From the NCBI GenBank assembly GCA_002399975.1, contig DHER01000036.1, positions 1-64,000 on the forward strand: a stretch of DNA of 64,000 bases, given 5' to 3'. How positions within the stretch are numbered: the first letter of the stretch is position 1; every line of letters starts with the position of its first letter. The position numbers and the translations under genes are program-made. The stretch is from Firmicutes bacterium UBA4845. GTDB lineage: Bacteria; Bacillota; Clostridia; Tissierellales; Sedimentibacteraceae. Below, in pieces: positions 53,742 through 61,247 of the stretch. Under the pieces are notes generated by a model. It did not search any database, was not told the DNA's origin, and saw nothing but the letters and a program-made list of their open reading frames with translations.

Positions 53742-55856
53742 CTAACCACCTCCCACAGAATTTTTTTGCCTCTTTACTCCAGCAATAGCTTGATTAAAGA
53801 TATTTTGATTTATCTTTATTTTCAAATCATTTTTTATTGCCTGGGCAATTGCAATAAATGAAGATTTATGACATAAGGCAGCCAATTCCGCTCCACTCAT
53901 ACCTTCGGTCTTTTCAGCCAGCTGTTTGAAATCTATATCATCAGATACAGGCAGACCACGAGAATGAATTTTTAAAATTGACTCCCTTTCATCAACATTT
54001 GGCAAAGGAAGTTCCAGTATGTATTCAAAACGTCCCTCCCTAAACAACACAGAATCAATTAAATCTATTCTGTTGGTAGCAGCTAATACTATAACTCCCT
54101 GAACATCCTCTAAATTATCAAACTCTAATATAAGCTGACTTATAATTTTGTCTTTTGAACTACCTGCACCTGGGGAACGCAAACGAATAAATCCATCCAG
54201 TTCATCGAAAAATAAAATACAAGGTGCAGTTTGTTTCGCTTTAACAAATATATCGTGTAAAGCCTTTTCTGCCTTTCTGCTCCAATTTGAAGCAAGCATA
54301 AGACCGTTTATAGCTATAAAATTTATTTTAGCAGAGTTCCCGGCGGCGTTTGCCAGCATGGTTTTGCCTGTGCCCGAAGGGCCTGTTAACAAAATGCCCT
54401 TAGGCGACGTAAATTTATATTTATTACATAAATCAGGATAGCAAAGCGGAAATTCTATTAAATTTTGTAAAGTTTCTTTAGTTTCTTCCAGGCCTCCTAC
54501 GTCCTGCCATGTCACATTCGGAGTTTCCGGATAATATTCCCGGGTTGATGACGGCTGAATTTCTCTCAGTGCATTAGTAAAATTATCCATAGAGACCTTA
54601 AAATAAGGAATATTATCCTCCTCTGTCTCTGTAACTTCTGATAAAACTTTTTTTAATGCTGTCATTCCGGCTTCCTTACACAAAGCCGAAAGATCAGAAC
54701 CCACAAATCCATAGGTGACTTTAGCCAATTGGTCCAGCTTTACGTCCTTGTCAAGGGGCATATACCTTGTATGAATCTGTAATATTTTAAGCCTGCCTTC
54801 TTTATTGGGAGGCGAAATAGCAATTTCCCTGTCGAATCTTCCTGCTCGCCTAAGTGCCGGATCCAATGAATCAGGTATATTGGTGGCACCGATTACAACA
54901 ATTTGTCCGCGGCTTTCCAATCCGTCCATAATCGCAAGAAGCTGAGCCACCACTCTTTTCTCAACATCACCATGTACATATTCCCTCCTTGGTGCAATAG
55001 AATCCAATTCATCTAAAAAAATTATACTTGGCGCCCTGCTTTTCGCTTCTTTAAAAATTTCCCTCAGCTTAGCTTCACTTTCTCCATAAAATTTATTCAT
55101 TATTTCCGGTCCGTTTACATGGATAAAATAAGCCTTTGTCTCAGAAGCTACGGCCCTTGCAATCAATGTTTTGCCTGTACCCGGAGGGCCATAAAGCAGT
55201 ATGCCCCTGGGAGGTTCAATACCGAGCTTTTTAAACACTTTGGGATATTTTAATGGCAGCTCCACGATTTCTCTTATTTTTCGTACCTGCTCATTTAATC
55301 CGCCTATATCTTCATATGTAATTCTTGATCCGGCATTACCGAGTTCCGGCTGTATAAAGACAATCTCAGTTTCATTACTCACCTTTACAAATCCTGACGG
55401 CGATGTTCCATTTACAAGGAACCCACGTTCATTGCCTCCAAAAAAGCTTAAAGATAATTCATCTTCACAAATAATCGGCATTCCTCTCAATATATTTCTT
55501 ACTACCTTTTCATCCTCCATAGTCCAATCAGAAAAATTTTCAAGCGGAGAAAGTACTACTTTTTTTGCTGTTTTCACTTTAGCTTTACAGACTGTTACTT
55601 CGCTGTTTATTTCTACACCGGCATTGTGCCTGATTATCCCATCCATCTGGATTAACGGGTTGCCGTAAATATCATTAAAAGATGGGTAAACATTTGCAGC
55701 AGTAACTCTTTTACCTTCTATGCTTACAGTATCTCCTATATTCACACCCAACCGATCTACATCTTTTCGATTAATTCTCACAATACCTTTGCGAGAATCC
55801 TCTACTAATCCTTCATTAACTTTTAATTTTAATTTTACAAGATTAGACTCAGCCAT
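53742..55856 (-). CDS. Cdc48/VAT-like double AAA+ ATPase
   Basis: This 704-residue protein has an N-terminal double-psi-barrel (Cdc48-N, residues 1-90, 'RKGIVRINRKDVDRLGVNIGDTVSIEG') and two AAA domains. D1 has GPPGTGKT, IIFLDELDSIAPRR and arginine-finger region LRRAGRFDRE. D2 has GPSGTGKT, ILFFDELDGFIRLR and FREGRFEY. It resembles archaeal VAT and eukaryotic p97 unfoldases, which are uncommon in bacteria. It leads the oxalate operon behind a duplicated, palindrome-bearing promoter, so it may unfold, assemble or repair the oxidoreductase; that is inference. Confidence 0.9.
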   Translation of the reverse strand: MAESNLVKLKLKVNEGLVEDSRKGIVRINRKDVDRLGVNIGDTVSIEGKRVTAANVYPSFNDIYGNPLIQMDGIIRHNAGVEINSEVTVCKAKVKTAKKVVLSPLENFSDWTMEDEKVVRNILRGMPIICEDELSLSFFGGNERGFLVNGTSPSGFVKVSNETEIVFIQPELGNAGSRITYEDIGGLNEQVRKIREIVELPLKYPKVFKKLGIEPPRGILLYGPPGTGKTLIARAVASETKAYFIHVNGPEIMNKFYGESEAKLREIFKEAKSRAPSIIFLDELDSIAPRREYVHGDVEKRVVAQLLAIMDGLESRGQIVVIGATNIPDSLDPALRRAGRFDREIAISPPNKEGRLKILQIHTRYMPLDKDVKLDQLAKVTYGFVGSDLSALCKEAGMTALKKVLSEVTETEEDNIPYFKVSMDNFTNALREIQPSSTREYYPETPNVTWQDVGGLEETKETLQNLIEFPLCYPDLCNKYKFTSPKGILLTGPSGTGKTMLANAAGNSAKINFIAINGLMLASNWSRKAEKALHDIFVKAKQTAPCILFFDELDGFIRLRSPGAGSSKDKIISQLILEFDNLEDVQGVIVLAATNRIDLIDSVLFREGRFEYILELPLPNVDERESILKIHSRGLPVSDDIDFKQLAEKTEGMSGAELAALCHKSSFIAIAQAIKNDLKIKINQNIFNQAIAGVKRQKNSVGGG

Positions 55857-55909
55857 ATAGTTTACCTCCTAGTGCTCTAAACTAAGCATCAAGTAGATAA
55901 AATTAAATT

Positions 55910-55928
55910 TTGGTATACGGTATACCAA
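55910..55928. promoter_or_regulatory. Probable GntR/FadR operator before the Cdc48-oxalate operon
   Basis: TTGGTATACGGTATACCAA is a perfect palindrome with 9-bp arms around one base. FadR-subfamily GntR regulators bind TGGTATACCA-like sites. It lies immediately after the predicted start point of promoter P1 (55937-55965) and 54 bp before the ATPase start codon, a blocking position. The neighbouring GntR gene encodes the likely ligand-responsive repressor. Confidence 0.7.
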
Positions 55929-55972
55929 GTATTTTAATTATAACAAACTTTAATATTAAATTCAATAGATTT
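55926..55972 (-). promoter_or_regulatory. Promoter P1 within 47-bp direct repeat copy 1
   Basis: TTGAAT (55960-55965), a 17-bp spacer and TATAAT (55937-55942) on the minus strand. The 47-bp segment is about 87 percent identical to 56016-56062, 90 bp away. P1 runs straight into the palindrome at 55910-55928. Confidence 0.7.
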
Positions 55973-56015
55973 TTAATATTTTAGAAAACTATCAAATATT
56001 TCGAAGATTCAATAT

Positions 56016-56062
56016 CAAGTGTTTTTATTATAGCAAATTTTAATATTAAGTTCAATAGATTT
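56016..56062 (-). promoter_or_regulatory. Promoter P2 within direct repeat copy 2
   Basis: TTGAAC (56050-56055), a 17-bp spacer and TATAAT (56027-56032), the duplicate of P1. Downstream of P2 the palindrome is not preserved (it reads CTTGATATTGAATC), so P2 would escape direct operator control at its start point but must pass the P1 operator. Confidence 0.65.
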
Positions 56063-56156
56063 CCAAAGAAATTTTTAAATACTTTAAACTAATTATACAA
56101 AATAGCGAAAAATATCAAATATATCGAATAATATTGATAAATATCAGATAATATCA

Positions 56157-56190
56157 AAAAATATCGAAAAATGTAATTTTCGATATTTTT
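56157..56190. terminator. Bidirectional terminator behind the gntR gene
   Basis: AAAAATATCGAAAA (56157-56170), loop ATGTAA, and TTTTCGATATTTTT (56177-56190) form a perfect 14-bp stem just after the gntR stop codon, separating it from the Cdc48 promoter region. Several further ATATC/GATAT units stand to its left in 55981-56160. Confidence 0.8.
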
Positions 56191-56215
56191 TCAACTTTGT
56201 TTTTTCTGTTTATAG

Positions 56216-56899
56216 TTATTTATTTTCGTCCGGATAAGCCATTTCCAGAAATACCTGGGCTGATTTTTCAACATGAATTTTCATAGCATCATAAGCGCCA
56301 GAACTATCATGTTTGCGTAAGGCATCAATTATTTTATTATGTTCTGCTGTTGCTTCTTCAATTCTCCTGAAACTGGTATAAGTTAAACGAGTAAATTTAT
56401 CAACATATTCATTGAGTGTACTTGTAAGGCCGTATAAACGAGGGCTGTCCGCCGCTTTTCTGATACATTCATGAAATTTTCCATTTAAAGAGCTTAGCTT
56501 TACGCTGTTATTTTCGTGGGATTCATTTGACATCTGTTTTACAATTGCTTTAAGATGCCTTAATTCTTTATCGCTGATTTTTTCAGCTGCAATACTACAG
56601 CTCAATGCCTCAAGCACGGCTCTGATAAGCTGAATTTCCTTAATACTATCCTTATCAAATTTTGAAACTATTACACCTTTACGAGGAATATAGGTCACCA
56701 GCCCTTCCAGCTGAAGTTGACGAATTGCCTCACGCACTGGAGTCCTGCTTATTTTTAACTGCCCTGCAATACTGCGTTCCACTAATCGCTGACCCGGTTC
56801 TAATTTTCCATCCAGTATAGCATTACGTAAAATGGAAAATACAGAATCTCGAATATTACCCATATCATCAAATTTTATCGGTGAAAATTCATATCCCAC
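56216..56899 (-). CDS. GntR-family (FadR/FCD type) transcriptional regulator
   Basis: This 227-residue protein has an N-terminal winged helix ('KLEPGQRLVERSIAGQLKISRTPVREAIRQLQLEGLVTYIPRKGVIV') and a C-terminal FCD effector domain. It starts at GTG 56899, preceded by AAGGAG with a 9-nt spacer. FCD proteins bind small carboxylates, usually with metal. Located just upstream of the Cdc48-oxalate operon with a palindromic operator, it is probably the oxalate (or glyoxylate/glycolate) sensor; the ligand is inferred. Confidence 0.88.
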   Translation of the reverse strand: MGYEFSPIKFDDMGNIRDSVFSILRNAILDGKLEPGQRLVERSIAGQLKISRTPVREAIRQLQLEGLVTYIPRKGVIVSKFDKDSIKEIQLIRAVLEALSCSIAAEKISDKELRHLKAIVKQMSNESHENNSVKLSSLNGKFHECIRKAADSPRLYGLTSTLNEYVDKFTRLTYTSFRRIEEATAEHNKIIDALRKHDSSGAYDAMKIHVEKSAQVFLEMAYPDENK

Positions 56900-56999
56900 T
56901 TATAACTATCTCCTTAAATTTATTAACATAATCCTTATTATTTTTTTTAATATAATCCTTATTATAATGAAAATTATAATAAATGCAAGTAGAATATTG

Positions 57000-57012
57000 C
57001 CTTATTATAAGG
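57000..57012. promoter_or_regulatory. Palindrome upstream of gntR, possible autoregulatory site
   Basis: CCTTATTATAAGG, 6-bp arms around one base, lies about 100 bp before the gntR start among further CCTTATTAT repeats (56958-56967 region). It differs from the TGGTATACCA site, so it may be a different operator or part of an AT-rich promoter. Confidence 0.35.
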
Positions 57013-57046
57013 TTTATACTAATTAAGCTCCTCGTCAAAAATGTAA

Positions 57047-57700
57047 TTAAATATTCAAATTGTTTGATTTAATTATTTTTGTCAGGTCCCACATTTTATC
57101 AAGAACATATTTTATATTATATTTTTCGGCTAGCTCTTCAGAACCGTGCTGCCATCCTGCAAGAACCGGAGTAACTTTCGCATTGATTGCACATTCCATA
57201 TCAAACTTAGAATCGCCTACATACAATGTTTTTTCCGGCAAACTTTTAAGCCCTTCTATAGCTTTCATCAAAGGCTCCTTATCCGGCTTATGCTTATTAA
57301 CGTCATCAGCAGAAATTATAATATGGAAATATTTTACAACATCGAAAATCTTTAAAGCCGACATTGTTGAACTTTTTAGCCTCGATGTAGCTATTCCCAT
57401 TTTGATATTTTTATTATTCAAATATTTTAGTGTATCTTCAACAGTATCATAAAGAGTAACCTCTTGGCTAAATCTGTCCTTTTGATATTCACGGTAACAC
57501 GCAATAACATCCTCAAAATTAAACTTGCCGAAATCTCTCGACAAAGTCAGCGCAAGTGGTTCCCCAAAGGTATTCATCACATATTCCATATCACATTCTT
57601 CATTGCGGAAAACAGAATATATGTGTTTAAAGGAATTAATTATTATTTGGTTTGTATTTGCCAAAGTACCGTCAAAATCAAAAACTACCGTATCAATCAT
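57047..57700 (-). CDS. HAD-superfamily phosphatase (PpaX/phosphoglycolate phosphatase-like)
   Basis: This 217-residue HAD hydrolase has motif I FDFDGTLANTN (nucleophile Asp10), motif II 'GIATSRLKS' and motif III/IV 'KPDKEPL...YVGDSKFDMECA'. The substrate is uncertain: pyrophosphate or phosphoglycolate are the family options. Its ATG overlaps the tex stop codon in ATGA, so the two genes are translationally coupled. Confidence 0.87.
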   Translation of the reverse strand: MIDTVVFDFDGTLANTNQIIINSFKHIYSVFRNEECDMEYVMNTFGEPLALTLSRDFGKFNFEDVIACYREYQKDRFSQEVTLYDTVEDTLKYLNNKNIKMGIATSRLKSSTMSALKIFDVVKYFHIIISADDVNKHKPDKEPLMKAIEGLKSLPEKTLYVGDSKFDMECAINAKVTPVLAGWQHGSEELAEKYNIKYVLDKMWDLTKIIKSNNLNI

Positions 57701-60003
57701 ACATTTATTTCTCCTGCTTTGTTTCTTTTTGTTTTCATACTGAGCCCAATTCTCTGCCTTTCCGTGTCAATGCTTATTATAGTTACATTAACAGTGTCTC
57801 CAACATGGACAATCTCCATAGGGTTTTTAACATACTTGTCACTCATTTCCGAAAGATGAACAAGCCCGTCCTGTTTTACTCCTATGTCAACGAAAGCTCC
57901 AAAGTCCACCACATTCCTTACTGTTCCCGAAAGCTTCATTCCAACTTTTATATCTTCCATTTTCATGACATCGTTTCTGAAAATTGCTTTAGGCATTTCA
58001 TCTCTTGGATCTCTGCCCGGTTTTTTGAGTTCGCTTATAATGTCCGTTAGTGTAGGAATTCCTATATTAAGCTCCTTGCTCAACACTTTTATTCTTTTCT
58101 TCGTCTTTTCTTTTGCAGTGCTCTTATTTTCCTTGAATTTTATTTGTGAAAGCGCCTGGAGACCCTTTAATCTTTTATTTTTTGAAACCATCCGGATTTT
58201 TTCGTCTTCCTTAACATCTATCTTCATTATTCTTTCATTGATATCTTTTAAGTTACCGCTTCTCACATTATCAATAGTATATCCCAGCCTATCCAACAGG
58301 CTTAAAGCAATTTTGTAGGATTCCGGGTGTACTGCAGTTTCATCAAGAGGGTTGTCTCCGTCGGATATTCTGAGAAACCCGGCGCATTGCTCAAATGCTT
58401 TTTCTCCCAATTGTTTAACATTAAGCAGCTCATTTCTGTTTTTAAATTTACCATTTTCTTCCCTGGATTTTACAATATTTCTGGCAATAGGTTTTGAAAT
58501 TCCCGAAACATGCCTGAGCAATGCAGGCGATGCAGTGTTTAAGTCAACTCCAACACTGTTTACGCAGTCTTCTACAACGCCATCTAATTCCTTTCCGAGT
58601 TTAGCTTGATTCACATCATGCTGATACTGTCCTACGCCGATGCTTTTGGGATCTATTTTTACTAATTCCGCCAGCGGATCCTGCAACCTTCTGCCTATTG
58701 ATATAGCTCCCCTTATTGTAACATCTAAATCAGGATACTCTTCCTGAGCAAGCTTAGAAGCGGAATAAACTGAAGCACCCGCTTCACTGACTATGGTGTA
58801 TGTCACTTTTCTGTCCAATTTCAAAATCATGTCTGCAACAACCTGTTCAGTTTCTCTTGAAGCGGTTCCGTTGCCTATAGTTATTGCATCTACACTGTAC
58901 TTGTTTATAAGTTCCTCCATTTTTTTTTGAGATTTTTCAACTTCATTTTTCGGCTTGCACGGATAAATAACTCCCTGATCCAAGAATTTGCCTGTTTCAT
59001 CCAGTACTGCAATTTTGCAGCCAGTTCTATAGCCTGGGTCCAATGCTAAAATTCTCATATTTTTAACAGGTGGAACCATAAGAAGGTTTTTAGTATTTTT
59101 CCCGAAAATTTTTATAGCTTCTTCCTCAGCTCTTTCTGTAAGCATATTTCTTACTTCTCTTTCTATAGAAGGAGCTATAAGTCTTTTGTAGCTGTCTTCA
59201 ATAGCAGCTGAATAATAATCGACACTTATAGCAGAAGGGTTTGTTATTTCTTTTAATTTTATATAATTTATGATTTTTTCATCTGGAGTTTTAAGCTTTA
59301 CTTTAAGTTTCTTTTCTTTCTCGCCTCTGTTAAGAGCAAGTATTCTGTGATTAGCAACCTTGTTTACAGCTTCTTGGAATTTATAGTACATTTCATAAAC
59401 TGTCTTTTCTTCTTCATCAGTAGCTTCTGATGTCAGTATACCTTCGGCAACATAAATTTCCCTTATATGTTTTCTGTAATCTGCATTGTCTGAAATTATT
59501 TCTGCTATTATATCACAAGCACCATTATAAGCATCTTTGACACTCTTAACTCCCTTTTCTTCATCAAAAAAAGGTTTTGATATCTCTTCCATGTTTCCTT
59601 CAGTTAAATCTTGAGCCCGTATAATGTCAGCAAGAGGTTCCAGGCCTTTCTGTTTAGCCTTTGACGCTCTTGTGGATTTTTTCTGTTTAAAGGGCCTATA
59701 CAAATCTTCCACCCGCTGCATTACATCTGCACTTAATATTTCATTTTTCAATTCATCAGTAAGCTTGCCCTGTTCCTCAATTAAACGAATAACTTCCTCT
59801 TTTCGAGATTCAAGGTTCCTTAAGTAACTAAGCCTTTCATACAGATCTCTTATAACCACATCATCAAGTGATCCCGTCTGCTCCTTTCGGTAACGTGCTA
59901 TAAATGGAATCGTATTTCCTTCGTCTATTAATTTGACCGTGTTTTCAGCCTGGAACGGTTTAATTTTAAATTCTTCACATAAAGTTTTGTTAATGTCTAA
60001 CAT
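57697..60003 (-). CDS. tex: Tex-family S1 RNA-binding transcription accessory protein
   Basis: The start is set at ATG 60003 (MLDINKTLCEEFKIKP), with AAGGGAGAG before it; an upstream in-frame ATG at 60105 adds 34 unlikely residues. The 768-residue product has the N-terminal Tex helical region, the YqgF/RuvC-like domain ('ILALDPGYRTGCKIAVLD'), helix-hairpin-helix segments and a C-terminal S1 domain ('GMKLSGTVRNVVDFGAFVDIGVKQDGLVHLSEM'). It is a nucleic-acid-binding housekeeping factor. It follows prfB. Confidence 0.95.
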   Translation of the reverse strand: MLDINKTLCEEFKIKPFQAENTVKLIDEGNTIPFIARYRKEQTGSLDDVVIRDLYERLSYLRNLESRKEEVIRLIEEQGKLTDELKNEILSADVMQRVEDLYRPFKQKKSTRASKAKQKGLEPLADIIRAQDLTEGNMEEISKPFFDEEKGVKSVKDAYNGACDIIAEIISDNADYRKHIREIYVAEGILTSEATDEEEKTVYEMYYKFQEAVNKVANHRILALNRGEKEKKLKVKLKTPDEKIINYIKLKEITNPSAISVDYYSAAIEDSYKRLIAPSIEREVRNMLTERAEEEAIKIFGKNTKNLLMVPPVKNMRILALDPGYRTGCKIAVLDETGKFLDQGVIYPCKPKNEVEKSQKKMEELINKYSVDAITIGNGTASRETEQVVADMILKLDRKVTYTIVSEAGASVYSASKLAQEEYPDLDVTIRGAISIGRRLQDPLAELVKIDPKSIGVGQYQHDVNQAKLGKELDGVVEDCVNSVGVDLNTASPALLRHVSGISKPIARNIVKSREENGKFKNRNELLNVKQLGEKAFEQCAGFLRISDGDNPLDETAVHPESYKIALSLLDRLGYTIDNVRSGNLKDINERIMKIDVKEDEKIRMVSKNKRLKGLQALSQIKFKENKSTAKEKTKKRIKVLSKELNIGIPTLTDIISELKKPGRDPRDEMPKAIFRNDVMKMEDIKVGMKLSGTVRNVVDFGAFVDIGVKQDGLVHLSEMSDKYVKNPMEIVHVGDTVNVTIISIDTERQRIGLSMKTKRNKAGEINV

Positions 60004-60101
60004 ACTCTCTCCCTTATTATTACAATTGTCTAAAAAAACAACAATGGAAAAGCTATTGACTGAAAAATCAATTGCCAGTCTATTGCCGAATGTATTATAA
60101 A

Positions 60102-61227
60102 TCAATTACTGTCTTGTTGTTCCAATGATTTCATTTTCAGATATTCATTAATAAACATATCCAAATTTCCATCCATTACCGACTGTACGTTTGCTGTTTC
60201 AGCATTTGTACGGTGATCCTTTACCATACTGTATGGATGAAACACATAAGACCTTATTTGGCTTCCCCACGCTATTTGATTATATTTTCCCTGAATATCC
60301 TCAATCTTTTCCTTGTTTTCCAAGTGCTTAATTTCTAAAAGTTTTGATTTAAGCATTTTCATTGCAGTTTCTTTGTTACTGTGCTGTGACCTTTGATTTT
60401 GGCATGAAACTACAACGCCCGTAGGAATATGTGTAATACGTATTGCAGAATCAGTTGTATTTACATACTGTCCCCCTGCTCCACTTGAGCGATACGTATC
60501 GACACGTATATCAGATTCATTTATTTCAATATTATCATCATCATCTATCTCCGGCGTAACGTCCACTGATGCAAAGGACGTGTGCCTTCTATTGGAAGAA
60601 TCAAATGGTGAAATACGTACTAAACGGTGAACGCCTTTTTCGGATTTCAAATATCCAAATGCATTTTCACCTTCGACCAATAATGTAGCACTTTTAATTC
60701 CAGCCTCTGTATCGGTCAAAATGTCTAATACCGTCATATCATATCCATGTGATTCAATCCATCTGGAATACATTCTATACAGCATGTCTGCCCAGTCTTG
60801 TGCTTCTGTCCCCCCTGCTCCTGCATGAATGGACAATATTGCATTATTCTTGTCGTACTTGCCGCTTAACAGCATAACAATGCGGGCATTATCAAGGAGG
60901 TCGGAAACATGATCCATATCTTTTCTAAACTCTGGCATATCGCTTTCGTCATTTTCCTCACCTATTATTTCTGCAAAAACTTCTAAATCTTCAACTTTTT
61001 GCTTTAAATTTTTATACCCGTTTATTTTGTCAGTATTGTGCTTCAGCTTCTGGGATACTTTCTGGGCTTTTTCCTGGTTGTTCCAAAAATCAGGCTCCTG
61101 CATTTCAGATTCAAGCAATGCATTTTCTTCCTTTAACTTTTCCAAGTCAAAGTGAACCACCTACTTCGTTTAAAATTTCATTAAACCTTTTTAGATTTTC
61201 ATTAATTTCGTATAAATCTACCAACAA
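60102..61227 (-). CDS. prfB: Peptide chain release factor 2, with programmed +1 frameshift
   Basis: Translation starts at TTG 61227 (Shine-Dalgarno GGGAG) and reads 26 codons to CTT followed by in-frame TGA at 61147-61149. A +1 shift at CTT-TGA-C then joins the main frame 'DLEKLKEENALLE'. RF2 itself reads UGA, so low RF2 promotes the shift. An internal AGGTGG, the usual Shine-Dalgarno-like stimulator, lies 4 nt upstream of the slip codon. The main part shows GGQ (RSSGAGGQYVNTTDSA) and SPF (RISPFDSSNRR) motifs. The GTG at 61160 is not the true start. The gene lies 20 bp after secA. Confidence 0.95.
61143..61157 (-). promoter_or_regulatory. prfB frameshift site
   Basis: The minus-strand sequence GGTTCACTTTGAC contains slip codon CTT, stop TGA and following C, the conserved autoregulatory arrangement of bacterial RF2 genes. 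Confidence 0.93.
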
Positions 61228-61247
61228 ATCATCTCCCTTTTATTTTT

